From: Rhynchonema sp. JSB1_4
Taxonomy: Eukaryota; Nematoda; Chromadorea; Monhysterida; Xyalidae
DNA: 64,000 bases
Assembly (NCBI GenBank): GCA_030248065.1
Contig: JASAMV010002805.1
Coordinates: forward strand, 1-64,000
Direction: 5' to 3'
The notes under the pieces are model-generated. The model saw nothing but the letters and a program-made list of their open reading frames with translations, was not told the origin of the DNA and did no database searches. How positions within the stretch are numbered: the stretch's first letter is position 1; each line of letters begins with the position of its first letter. Position numbers and translations under genes: made by a program. Shown in pieces: positions 1 to 12,184 of the stretch.

Positions 1-2261
1 CTTGTCGCCCGGCAGGTCGACTGTGTGGAATACCTGCAAGACAGATTGTGCCTGATTTTTCAAGGAAATGTTGAGAACGAGTATGATTGCTCGATACCTT
101 ACCCCAACGTTTGGCAAGTCGGCCTTGCTCGCATTCGGATACGACGAACTGTTGTGCATGGCGTAGTTGCCGAGAACACTGAAACATTTAGTGACTCAAA
201 TTTGGGCATAAAAGAGCCAAATGCAAAAGATGCAATGTTCAAAGTCTGATTTTGACCCAGATATGTATAACACCAACCTGAATGTGAACACGTAGGTGGG
301 CAGCGGGACCGTGTCATCAAAGCACGTTTGCACGAGCGTGGAGTTGTCACTGGAAGTATATGATATGTGAATGTTAAGACGAATAAGGGTTATAAATCGA
401 TAAAAATTTAAAATTAAAGTAAAAAATAAATTCGCAACTATCAGATCCTCACCCTGAGTTCACCATTTCCCTGGATTTAGCCGGCGCATTTGACATGGCA
501 CGTTGTTGTGGCTGATGTTTCACGCAAACACTAAATACGGCCTTCAGTGCTGGATGGTCGATACACGGAAACACCATACGGGCGTAGCGCATTTGGAAGA
601 TGGTACCCAAACCCAGCGAGGTCTTTGTTTGAGCAACGTACAGTCCTGGATAATGCACGAAGAAGTTCTTGAAAAATTTTAAATGGCCAATTGATGCTGG
701 AACAGTGCACCGTCTTCATGATGACCATCTTGGACCCCCATAGAGACATTTCGGCCCCATGACCAGTATTACCACTCTACCTGTGGCGAGTATTCTTCAC
801 AATGATCGCAAATACCGTGTCCCGATTATGTCACCACTGTAGAAAACGCTGCATTTACTAAATCCAACCAAAACGTCATGTCTTACCAGCTTTACGTCCG
901 TAGTTACGTCCACTGAAGTCAACCTTCACTGAATACAGTTCACCGCGAGTCAATTTCTCAGCCAGATGCACCCGAAATCGGTCTCCCTTGACTTCCATTT
1001 CCACTTTCTTCACACAAACAGTCTTTGTGCCACAGTAACTGTGCACAGTGACCGCTTGAATACCCAGTGCTTCCGGGTGGCGATGCAGCACCAATGTTTC
1101 AGTCGGCTCGGCCGCCTTGAAATTCAGGGTCACCTGCCCCGAGAACGACATGTTGTTCTTGTAGTCGACGGACGGCGGATAATTGGCGGTGTTACGGACC
1201 AAATTTGGAATGGACAATTGAATGGTGTACTGTACCGGTCGGACGCCGTACCAGTGGCCATCCTGGGCGATTTGAGTTTCGTTTTCGATGCTGCAAAAAT
1301 GTCTGAACTTCTGAATGTCTGAACAATCCTGAAAATCCGGATTGAATTACGAGTGCAAGATAAAAAATAGAAACAAAACCTAATTTGCAAGATCAGAAAC
1401 ACAAACACGCAGAGCCGCATGAAACATCAACTTCGTTTGATCTCGGAAGTGGGGTTTGACCATGTACATATTTCATTGAGCGTATCGAGCATCAAACATT
1501 CGACCATTGTTCAAATTCGACCATTCAAATGTTGTTCTTGCTTGACCACTAATCAAAAATACCAGCTGGTCGAATGTTCCGAGCACGAAAATCCCAGAAT
1601 GCGCTCTTAAGAACCAAAAACCTGACCGATCGCAAGTCCGACACCGCCCTCAGAACGAAAGTTGATTTTCATACAGGCACAAAGCGAATTATGATTAGTT
1701 CCACAACTTGCCCCCCCCCACTCACATGGGCACGCTAGCATTACCGATCTCGAATGCCGGACATTTCCTATCGGGTGTCTGCTCCCTGTCATGGCATTGT
1801 GGCAGTATCCAAGCTTGTGGTATGTTGTGCTGTAAGCCTGACGATGGCTGGCCACCACTGGCCATACTGATGAGCACGACCAGCAGGCAGATGGCGATGG
1901 CGATTAGGAACATGATCAAACACGCAAGTAGGACACAGAGTTTGTGACGTCGCTGTTTGGCGGCGGCTGCTGATTTCTGCGTGGTTTGACAGCACCAGAA
2001 AATATTCGCACCGTTATTGCCTTGTGCTGATTGAGGTGGTTTATTATTTTTTACGGGTCCGTCAGCCACGGTTAGTCGTGTGAGCGGGGGCGTCGGTTGT
2101 GGTTGCATATTTATGTTTGTTGTTGTTGTTGATGTAACGCGTGCAACAACTTCGTTGCGTGGCAAATTAGCGCGTACACTTGCACGCGGTGAATCGGGTA
2201 ACAGCGGGTGGCGATCTACGGCTGCTTTGCTGCTCACCTCACCACTGTTATTATCGCACAT
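1..2261 (-). CDS. Aminopeptidase N-like M1 metalloprotease, 5' part (truncated at window edge)
   Basis: Membrane aminopeptidases of the M1 family remove N-terminal residues from extracellular peptides. Exons read on the minus strand: 2261-1745 (its donor is uncertain), 1290-887, 645-453, 349-278, 178-103 and 33-1. From exon 2 on, phases agree at every junction. Exon 1 gives a ~110-residue Ser/Thr/Asn-rich cytoplasmic tail, then a hydrophobic segment (CVLLACLIMFLIAIAICLLV), so this is a type II membrane protein. Exon 2 carries the M1 N-terminal beta-domain pattern (VQYTIQLSIPNL, FSGQVTLNF, LVLHRHPEALGI). Exon 3 has GLYV followed by YARMVFPCIDHPALKAVFSV, matching the family's ARxxFPCxDEPxxKAxF signature, and AMSNAP. 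The GAMEN and zinc HExxH motifs would lie beyond the left edge, so catalytic competence cannot be judged. The phase between exon 1 and exon 2 does not close as drawn, so a short exon or another donor is missing. Family is firm; orthology is not. Confidence 0.85.
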
Positions 2262-3653
2262 TCATGTATGCACACGAGCTGATTTTTATTTACGCGCTGC
2301 GCCTGCAGAATATTGTACCATATACGTGTGAATGTGGGTTTTTTTAGGAAATTTGTTTACCAAAGCCGCAACGGAAGTCTAAATACCGTACATCCATATG
2401 TAACAGGCAGAACGTGTTTTTGACGCCGTTCGGTGCACAGGTGATCGAGTTCAACATTTTGGGAATTATACATTCAGCATAAAAATGTTAAACGGCAGAA
2501 TTGTTTACATAACAACAACGTGGGAGGGCGCACGGAGGCTTGAACGGTTGGATTTATTGTAGGAGATAATGCCAGAAACTTGATATTTATCACAAACACC
2601 ATGCATGCCAAAAATGGGATTGAGAATGTGAATTAACATTTTTTATGAAATTCCATTTCCATTGCAGGTTGAAAACCTGCAGCTGGCGATAACAAAACAA
2701 TCAGGTTACAAATTGTGGAAAAGCAATTTCGTCCAGCTTGCCCGCTATACACTGTAGATACCTTCAGCAACCTTCCTGAAAAAATATACTAGAATATAAT
2801 AATAGTGCAAATCGTGAGAACCTTCGGAAATATTATACGCGCTGCGTAAAAACTTTCCATTCCAAAGCAACAGTGGAGTGGTACGAAATTACCAATACAC
2901 AATAAAATAACAATTTTCTTTCGAATTATACGCGCATTGGAAAAGATTTTTCTCAAAACGATTATGCGCTCGCTTGAACCGTTCACAGAGCTGCAGTTTG
3001 TGAATACAAAACAAAAAAATTTTTACCCACCCCTCCTCCTTAAATGGAAGATTTTTCCAACAAGGAAGAACATATTTTTTTTTATTTCAACACACCATGC
3101 AAAAAAGAAGGAAGACAGCAGGAGGAAGGAGGACAAAATTTTCAAAAAAACACAACAATGCGTGCGTAATAAAACCCAAAAACAAAAAAAATAGGGGGAA
3201 ATAAACAAAAACACAGGACTATTAAGAGGCACCTTTACAAACCCCCACGCCTGTACCGAGCAGGCACACTGAGGAGTGTGCGAGCACAAACCGAGACAAT
3301 GGTAACCTCTGCAGTCCAAAGATCAAGTTTCCCAAAAAAACACACTAATCCACCCAAAACGCACCACCAGAGAGACAACAAATACTGCGAAAAACAAAAA
3401 AAAAAACAAAAAGAAAGCAAACAATCAACAGACAACAAGCACACACACACCCGCGCGCGCACCTCCCCACCCACCACGCAGGCGGGGGTAGTCTGGGCAT
3501 GTATACATAACCACACAATGGAAAGAATGTGGGCAACTGCAGGTGTTTTGCAGGATAGGGTTTTTGCTACTTTAATTGTGCTAATATTATGTGCATGTCA
3601 ATTTAATAAATTCCATTGAAACGGACTGAGTTTAAAATTTTAGCGGAATACTG

Positions 3654-4052
3654 TAAAAACCTAAATACAGCCCCCGGAATGGAGCCCCCCGTAATACAGC
3701 CCCCCAAAAAGGGGTCAGTGAATTAATAGAGCCCCCTCCCCTAAGTATACTCCCCTATACAGTAAATGTATTAAGTCTTGATAGTTCTGCACAGGTATAT
3801 TAATGCACTTTGGTTGTTCGTTTAGAGCATAATACGCCTCTTATTGATGAATAGACACGAACGAATGCGATTATAAGCGAAAAAACATCCTTTCAAGCCC
3901 CTCTCTGGGGGTTTTTAGGGGTATTTCAGGGAACAATTTTTCAGATTCGGGTCAGTGAATTAATAGAGCCCCTCCCGGAATAGACCCCCGTAATAGAGCC
4001 CCCAAAATGGGGTCAGTGCAGCAATAGGGCCCCCCTTGTATTTAGGTTTTTA
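3654..4052. mobile_element. C/G-run-rich foldback MITE with TA ends
   Basis: Inverted termini TAAAAACCTAAATACA at 3654 and the complement TGTATTTAGGTTTTTA ending at 4052 bound a ~400-bp non-coding element. TA at both outer edges would fit a TA target duplication of the Tc1/mariner type. Inside are tandem-like units of an AATAGAGCCCCC pattern, and the phrase GGGGTCAGTGAATTAATAG recurs (near 3712 and 3951, with a diverged copy near 4010). Superfamily assignment is inference. Confidence 0.7.
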
Positions 4053-6020
4053 AGGTAAACAAAAACACTGACAGGGTTTCTGACTTGAACAAGAAGATTT
4101 TCAGCACATGAAAGAAATGAAGTGAAATGGCCAGAAGGCTATTCGAAACGGAACGCCAAACCAAATGAAACACCAGCGTAATAATTCAAATATTCTGCAC
4201 TTGCCCGCTTGTCGATTTACAACCGCTGTGTAGCAATCTTGCGTTGTAAAAAAGTAATAAAAGCAGGGTGGATTATGCATTGCTTGGGGATTGGGCTTCA
4301 GGCAGCAAATGAGAAAATATGGTGCTAATTTTGGGCCGTGCACCACACGCACCACAAGACAAATGTGGAACACAAGCTTCGGACAGTTTAAGCAAGAAGG
4401 TAGGATATACCCTAAAGATGACCCCGTTATCCACTCACGCTCACAAACAGCTGTGCTTGGTTGTAGATTATATGTGTGGAAGCATCAGGGCCGGGTTCGC
4501 GGAACTCCTGATTAACTTACATGTGGTAATTGAAACTGAACGCTTGAGCATATTATTCCCACAACAGGAAAATGCGGCCCAAAAAGAACATCCAGAGCCA
4601 CAAAAAGTGGCAAACAACAACAACAACATGGTTTGGTTGGCTGCAGACGGAACAGAGGTTGAACAGATAGCTCCACTAACACTCAGCACAGCGGTTCACA
4701 CGAACGCAGTTGCTTTTCTTCGTTGTCGTTTTGTGCGGCGTCTTTAGCAACTCAAATGCAGCTGTACACCGAGGGTATGACTGTTGGGTTCCACGATGGT
4801 TGATGATTCAGACTGCTTCACACCCAAGCCAAATGTTTGATGTGTGAGACTCAAAATTTTTTATAGGTACTCGCGATTGTAAGCACGTCTGCTCAGACAG
4901 ATTAACTAGTATTTTACGAAAGAAACACCCAATCGATCAGAATGTGTCTTCGAAATGCTGTTGGGATGATTCACAAAGACGGAATTCGAGCGAAAGAAGG
5001 GACAAACACATTGACTATAAATGGGCTGTCAGGGTTCACAGGAATGACTCACAAAATTCTGCCATTAGTAGACGAGTCGGAAAAAGTCATTAATTCCGAC
5101 ACTCGATAACTCGTGGAATCGGAGAAGCTGAACATTCAGATTGGCACAGACCACGAGGTCATTGATACAATTTTCTGCAACATCGTGGGCCTTGGGGCGA
5201 CTTGAACAGTCCCAACAAGCTGTCGGGACCCAACAAAAGTCTAAGGTTGCCTTTGGTCTTGGTGTAATCGTACCCCTTTCGTGTAGCCCAGATGCGAGCT
5301 AGGCAGTCGAGTTGAGATTTATCCCCGACGTCTGTGACAGGTCAACTGACGAACATCAATCAAAGTTGGACCAATGATGCCCCATACATCATAATAGTTG
5401 GTGTTTGGCACAGCACTTGTTGCTGTGTTGGGTTGCAGCAGAAGCACAGACAACGGTTGATTGATACACAATTCACACCGATGGTACTCGACAACTGCAA
5501 ACAACGGAACGGAGAAGCCGACACTTGTCCAGAACGATGCTAATCAGGCGTAAACAAGCACAAGACGCGAATAATGTGGGCAGATAGTTTTATGGCCCGG
5601 ATTCAAGTAAATATGACGTCACCGTTCGGGCCGTTTGCAACCGAAATGCACAAACGGCTTTCGCAAAGATGAGAACACAACGATTTTACAATAATAATGT
5701 TCTGAGAACACTGAATGCACAGGGACAATGACCGGGCAAAGGAATCATAGAATATGACTCCCAAACGTGCATCAGGTTTGCAATCGGTGAACTTAACAAC
5801 AGACGAAAAAAGGATTCCGACATTGTGTCACTTGTGTTCTGGATTGTTTTTCAACAGGTTAAGACAGAGCAAAATGCCAACTGATGGATGAGTTTGTTTT
5901 TCAGCTCCAGAACAATGCAGTAGGCTCAAAATGGGCACAGAACCGTTCAGAAGATAATGGACTGATGGCCCTTCAATTATGGGGAACCCTGATGGGGAGC
6001 GAATACGCAACATTTTTTGC

Positions 6021-6379
6021 TTAGGGCGCCCTTAGTCAAAGTGGAAAATGGAAATGGAAATGCAAAAAATATTCTATGTCCAAGTTTTCCATTTCATTTT
6101 CCATTATGACTAAGGGCATACTGGAAAATGGAAAATGGAAAAGAAACAAAACATTTTCTGTGTGAAATCTGACCAATCAGCTGCCGAGAATTGAGTGGAA
6201 CAGAAAATGTTTTTGTCACATGTCAAAACATGGCTGCTGCAGGAAATGTTTTATTTCATTTCCATTTTCCATTTTCCAATATGCCCTTAGTCATATTGGA
6301 AAATGGAAATGGAAAACTTGCACATAGATTATTTTTTGTATTTCCATTTCCATTTCCACTACGACTAAGGGCGCCCTAA
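6021..6379. mobile_element. Foldback element with nested palindromes (TTTTCCATTT-type)
   Basis: Outer inverted repeats TTAGGGCGCCCTTAGTC (6021) and GACTAAGGGCGCCCTAA (ending 6379) continue inward as TGGAAAATGGAAATGG-type repeats. A second, inner palindrome with the same subterminal text (ACTAAGGGCATA... / ...ATGCCCTTAGT) sits around 6105-6300. This gives a palindrome within a palindrome, as in foldback MITEs. There is no coding potential. Confidence 0.75.
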
Positions 6380-7816
6380 GCGTTCCAGTCAATTCACAAA
6401 CAACGCCACCTCACCCACACTTGCCAGTGTGAAGCAATGGTTGAGTTTTGACGGCAGGACACGGTGTAATGGAGCGGTACACAAACAGATGATCTGGTTG
6501 TATGAATAAGAAGAATAAAGTGTAGAGGGATATCTTGATGTCGACGAAAGTTTCTATTTGCTTTAGCTGCGGCCGTGTTTCTAAAATCCACGGGCACAGA
6601 CAGAAAGCGTATTATGATGAAAAATTATAAAATGTGAGAGCAGTGTGTGTGTGAGAGAGAGTGCGTTCGCGTGTGGTGTATAAACAACGACTTGGTCTTG
6701 GTTGCATCTTCTAAACAACCACCACCCCCTTCAACTTATGACCATTGTCGAGTGGTAAACAAACAGAAATTGAGCTCAACAGGTGATGGATAGAGAACTT
6801 TTGAGATGTCCTCAAATCCAAGGATTCACTTTGTCGAGCTTGAGAGACACAAAATTTACTTTTTTTATGAAATGGCGTTTTCGTTGATTTTTTGGGTCCT
6901 TGTGAAGTCGGCCATGAAAATATTAGAAATGTATTTGTTATACTGTTGACTAAATTTTGGAACTATCGACGTTTTAACTGGATGTTTACACATGATCGCT
7001 CATGCACGAATCTTTGGGCTAAGATCCTTCAAGAATCTTGTGAATTATCCAAAAAAATTTCCCGCAGAAATCAGCAGTGCACCAACTGCTGGTCGTGTGT
7101 TGGTTGTCGATGTACTAGGAACAATTGGATGTGGTATCTATCCCGATGGCAGCACGGCTAAGACTTTGATTTCTGCTTATCCAGGATTTGCGACGCACCA
7201 CGATCCTGAAAAATTGACATCGTCAAAGTGTTTCGGGCTTCAAAACGTACATCTTAGCTGGATATTATTTTACCAAAATAATGGAAATTGATTCCTTCTA
7301 TATGTGGGTAAAGGTGCTCAACAGCAACACAATAAATGTCAGTCTATATTCAAAAAAGACCTGCATAAAAATGTGATTCATACTTGCAGCCCAAACAGAT
7401 TTCTGATTCGCCCTATTGAACTGGAGTACGAAATAGGTATTATACAACAAAGATCTATTTTGTGCAGGCAAGTGTGTACAACGGCTATAATAAATCCTGT
7501 TCTGTACAGACAGAACGGTTCATAAAGGATTGCAAAAGGCAAAAATTCGCCAGAATGGAATCATTCTTCTGTCGTCGTTGTTCCTTGTTGGTCATGGTGT
7601 TGACTCTGGTGCGTTTGTTGCCAACAAACAAGCTCAATCAGTTGTCAAGAAACGTTTCATGCAATCTGTTCAGCGTCGGCACATCGGTCGAGGGCCATTT
7701 ACAACAGCACATAAATGTTTGATAATTTGGATGAAAAATGAACGGGCATCACTCACATCTCACCAGTTGCCATTTGTCACCGTTGTTTCTTCATGTCAGT
7801 AACCAACGACCATACA

Positions 7817-8330
7817 TTGGGTGGAATTCACAAAACGAAGTCAACTTCACCGTCAGAGTTCAAAAACAGATGTTTCAGCGTCACGCTGGCTGATGGACAA
7901 GATGCGGTGTTCCAAACGAAGGGTCACCTTTGACACGTTGCTGCGTGTGGTTGTACAGTTTTTTCAACATTATTTTAAGGATATCACAAGCGCTTTGGAA
8001 GAGTATTTCCAAGTTTTAGGAATTTTTGCCTGGTGGCATTGAAACAATGTTGCGATCACTGACCGCAGTCAAAATCTTTGTTTATTTCTTTGCCTTCTTT
8101 CAAAAACTCCAAAAACTGGGAATGCTCTACCAAAACGCTTGTGTTACATCCTTAAAATAATAATAAAGAGAGAAAAGCGTCCAGTCATGCACAAGAACGC
8201 CGCAAAGTTGACCCTTCGTTTACAAAATCGTGTCCACTGCATCAGCCAGCGTGAGCCCGAAACATCTGACTTTGAACTTTGACAATGAGGTTGACGGTGA
8301 ACTTGACTTTGTTTTGTGAATTCCACCCAA
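7817..8330. repeat. Imperfect inverted repeat, ~145-bp arms
   Basis: The left arm from TTGGGTGGAATTCACAAAAC (7817) and the right arm ending GTTTTGTGAATTCCACCCAA (8330) are reverse complements with substitutions and small indels. Shared words include GATGTTTC(A/G)G, CACGCTGGCTGATG and CGAAGGGTCA. The spacer of ~200 bp is A/T rich and non-coding. The arms have diverged, so the element is old. No target-site duplication is evident. Confidence 0.65.
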
Positions 8331-9187
8331 TATTGAATTAACAAACCAACATTTGGTTGTAAGTGCCGTGCACGAACATCTTGTGGACCAGGAAGCTGTA
8401 GTAGAAAATGTCGAACGGCTGATACTGTAGTTGCTGACTGCGGGCACTGCGAGAGCGTCAGCGGCCCGCGAGAATTACGAATCCTTAATTTTCTCTGGCC
8501 ACAAACAAACGAGCAGTACGCCAACCTCTTGTTTTAAATTCACAGCGATTCATTCGCATATACCCGCATGTATGCCTACTGTACATGTACTGTATAATAC
8601 TCACGTTCACCGCCTATGCCAGGCACACGGCGACGGCAGCCCTCAAGGCACAAGTCCGGTGCACTGCTCGCATTTGTGGTGCGTGTTGTTTCACCCAAAC
8701 TATGTTTACCATGCAACTGTACCATCAGTTTTTTTTTTGAGGCCGGTCCATGGCTGTCCATCTAACTGATGAGACCCAGGTATAGTTGCGGTCTTAGACT
8801 TCGTATCGAAACCGCTAACCCCGCCATGCGTCATATGCGCTGAACGTGCCATCAAACCATACTAGCATCGTCGTTCATCATCTATGCCAGGTATACACTG
8901 CAGACCTCAAGGCACAGGTGCAGTATAAATTTTAAACATATTTGGTAATGAACGTTAAAAATACCACCAACCTGTATTGATATCTGGCAATAACAACATA
9001 TGCAAATAATTTAGGAAAGAGAGAGGGAGGGACGAAAGATGCACCTGTGCAAACCACAAAGCAGGACAAATGTGATTTGAGGTATATCAAAAAGCGATAC
9101 ACACAAACAGCACACCCGGTACCCAAGATCCTCGATGCATTTTCAACGAAAACGCTGGACTTCAGAACCATGGATACTGGTCGCCCA

Positions 9188-10640
9188 TTAAAGGTGCTGG
9201 TCAACAACCCTTCGACCGCGCTCGATCTTGGGGGACAGTATATATAAACAAAGTTTGGACATCGTGTTACTCGACCCTAATCTGGCCAGCCGATTGGTTG
9301 CTTCCTGATGTTTCACGGCCACGTTGAAATTTGCCCCTGGTGAAAAAAACCGAAAAATTTTGAAATGCTGCTGTGACACAAATAGGCTGTGTCAAAGTTT
9401 GATACTGGAGTGACAGCAACCTCCCACATTGTGACAAAAACCGCAATGCCCAATAGCTATTGAAACGTCCATATTGTTGAATAAAAAAATAAAAGGTTTC
9501 AGAAACCTGGCCATTTTTTGCTAGGATTTTGTACTCGTGTAATTTTAAGCATCTGTGGTGAATGAAATAAGTTGTCAATTACAAATAAAAATCATCTAAT
9601 TATCAAGTTCCTTGTTTGTGCTACCCAGTTTTCAAATCCCTACACAGCTCACACAATGTTTACTATTGGTCGCACAATGACTATATGAGAATCCATCCCC
9701 ATAATTTTCCTGCATTGAAAAGGAACTTTGCATGCTCATCAGTGAGAAGAATGAGAAACACACGTGTGCAGAAGTTTCACCCTGAATTCTACGCAACCGA
9801 AATGGTTCGGGCTCGGGTTACTGTAGCCACGTATTACACGCTTTGTGTGTGAAATCGATTACAGCACACACACGTTGATCACTCCCGATAAATAAAGCGG
9901 GAAAAGAAAGAGAAAATAACTCCTTGTCAAAACCTGATTCAATTTGAAAAAAATCGCCAGAAACCCTACTTGCCGATGTAGGAAAAATATGGGGATGGTT
10001 CTCATATAGTCATTGTGCGACCAATACAACATGCGCAAGGCAGCCTTTCCAATGCGCACACACACAAAGCTGGCCAGCTGTGAAACATTGCTGTGTTATC
10101 GCTGTGCCGGCTGTGTGTTGTGGTTGTGTGTGTGCTTTGAGAATGGCTGCCTTGCGCATGTTGTGGTATACATTGTGTGAGCTGTGTAGGGTTTTGAAAA
10201 CTGGGAAGCACAAACAAGGAACTTGATAATTAGAGGATTTTTATTTGTAATTGACAACTTATTTCATTTACCACAGATGCTTAAAATTACACGAGTACAA
10301 AATCCTAGCAAAAAATGACCAGGTTTCTGAAATCTTTTATTTTTTTATTCAACAATGCGGACGTTTCAGTAGCTATTGTGCATTGCGGTTTTTGTCACAA
10401 TGTTGGAGGTTGCTGTCACTCCAGTATCAAACTTTGAAACAGCCTATTCGTGTCACAGCAGCGTTTCAAAATTTTTCGGTTTTTTTCACCAGGTGCAAAC
10501 TTCAACGTGGCCGTGAAACATCAGGAAGCAACCAATCGGCTCGCCAGATTAGGGTCGAGTAACACGATGTCCAAACTTTGTTTATATATCCTACCCCCTA
10601 AATTAAGCGCGGTCGAAGGGTTGTTGACCAGCAGCTTTAA
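9188..10640. mobile_element. Large hairpin element with ~500-bp arms and TTAA ends
   Basis: The left arm (9188 to ~9710) and right arm (~9985-10640) are near-identical reverse complements, ending TTAAAGGTGCTGGTCAACAA and its complement. TTAA occurs at both outer ends, as in piggyBac-type insertions, but the termini lack the usual CCC start, so class is uncertain. Each arm contains one copy of the TGATGTTTCA 10-mer (9306 and 10514). The right arm carries an extra ~137-bp insertion. Matching open frames of ~103 codons in both arms look like by-products of the duplication, since no protein family is recognisable. Confidence 0.75.
10027..10163. mobile_element. Small MITE inserted in one arm of the large hairpin
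   Basis: CAACATGCGCAAGGCAGCC at 10027 is mirrored by GGCTGCCTTGCGCATGTTG ending at 10163. The opposite arm of the surrounding hairpin lacks this ~137 bp, so it marks an insertion after the hairpin formed. The interior is CA/TG-rich and includes TGTGAAACATTGC. No clear target duplication is seen. Confidence 0.6.
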
Positions 10641-11134
10641 GTAGCATCAGAACACGTCAGAAACGCATGCACCACTGTTATATTGATAGAGGAAGATCTC
10701 CCATGGTATACAGGTGGTGGTGATGCGCAGCCGCCGATAAACCAGTATTTTGGCGGTTTTTTTTGCAATGTTCAACTTTGTTGACAAAAATATCATTTCG
10801 TAATGTTATGCACACATCTGCTGCTGTCATGGAATCACACCACAGGAAGTCCCGCCTGTTTTTTTACTTTTTTGCCTTCTTGGTTCTTGGATTTCTTGGT
10901 CACCTATGACTTTTCCTTATTGCAGAATCATGGCATGCGAGTATTGTGAAGGTGAACTGCCGTGTCTGAGATGTATTCAGCGCGGTCAACATTCCAAAAG
11001 AAAAGGAAATGACCGGGTTGGAGTGTTTGAGGTGAAGTTCTTGATGGTGATTCTTCTTAATTATTTTTCGAGTCTTTGCTCGCAGCATCTATAACTATCG
11101 TGTTTGGCACGCATGTCATCAATGGGTACCAAAC

Positions 11135-11215
11135 GGGAAATGGGTGCGGTAGAGCAGTCGCCCGGTTAGCGAAAGCTAAACTTGGGTTCGAGTCCCAGTT
11201 GGTCCCAATTTTTTG
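11135..11215 (+). tRNA. tRNA-like sequence or tRNA-derived SINE head (degenerate)
   Basis: GGTAGAGCAG resembles the end of a tRNA D-loop (A box). Downstream, GGGTTCGAGTCCCAG forms a T-arm with the canonical TTCGAGT loop (B box). A run of six T follows directly, as a Pol III terminator. The spacing from GAGC to the T-arm fits a tRNA, and TCGC...GCGA can form an anticodon stem with a seven-base loop (CCGGTTA). The acceptor stem pairs poorly (only GGGA against TCCC is convincing) and position 33 is not T. A pseudogene or SINE head is more likely than a working tRNA. Confidence 0.45.
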
Positions 11216-11945
11216 TTGATCAAGGATTTTGGTGTGTACTTGCGTTCCCGTTTTCATGAAGGTGCGGGAATCCAGAAGTATAGCTGTAATTTCACCAACT
11301 TTGTGCACTAATCACATGTCGCGACGAAAGGGTGTTTTCATGCCACCAAGGTCAGCGCATGCTTTTGTCGGGTTGCTTGTCATTTGAGCCACAAATTATC
11401 ATCAAAAACTTCAAAAAACATTGCGACCACTCGAACTTTAAAAAGGTCAATTCTTCACTTTCGACGCACCAAAGAAATTTCAGAAAAAACTTGTGGAAAC
11501 TACAAAACGTTCTGCCCCAGTCACGACAAATTAGATCAACGTTGTATGAGTAAGCTACGGAGAAACAAGTTTATAAGCACTGTTTTGCCAAAAAGATGCG
11601 TATAAACGCTTGTATTCATCACCATGCGATTGATCATGGCACAAAATAAACTAGAAAACGTGTTTGTTACAAACACAATTGTCCAACGAGCCAATGATAA
11701 TACCTATGTACGTACACGTAATTCATGACAATGGAATCAAAGGAATAAGCAGGGTCATGACTGGGGTACGGTGGCAAAAGTCTAGAAACACTGTTTTACC
11801 AAAGTGGCTGATGCTCCGAGGGTGCTAAACACGCGTGGCATGGACAAGGAAATACAGAATCGAAAAAACGCAAAACGACCCGGATATTTTGAAAAAACGC
11901 CGTCGTCTTTTTGCCCAACCGTGGCTTTGAGTCGCAAAATCGTAA

Positions 11946-12184
11946 TATAGTAAATTTAAAAATTCGCTGCCGCACAAATACGCCCCATAGTTAATGTCAA
12001 GTTATAAACCCGAATGCTAACCATGCGCGGTTCTGAAACATTGCGCGCAGCAGCCTGGCTGGCTGGCATGCTGCGTGTGTGTTGGCTGTCCCAATGTTTC
12101 ACAAGTTGATTTTCGGGTTTAGAACCTGACATTAACTATGGGGCGCACTTTACTGTGCGGCAGCGAATTTGGAAATTTACTATA
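11946..12184. mobile_element. Foldback MITE with TATAGTAAATTT termini
   Basis: TATAGTAAATTT at 11946 and AAATTTACTATA ending 12184 are perfect complements. Beyond them, TTCGCTGCCGCAC pairs with GTGCGGCAGCGAA, and ATAGTTAATGTCA pairs with TGACATTAACTAT. At ~240 bp with no coding capacity it is a typical MITE, possibly TA-flanked. Confidence 0.75.

Noticed and set aside
513..522. Motif copy inside aminopeptidase exon 3 as a regulatory site
   Set aside because: Here the bases code for conserved-position residues (VKHQ) and need no regulatory explanation, though it is kept in the count.
8604..8925. Two similar stretches with TATGCCAGG(C/T)A and CCTCAAGGCACA
   Set aside because: Similarity is short and patchy; it could be a decayed repeat but is too weak to annotate.
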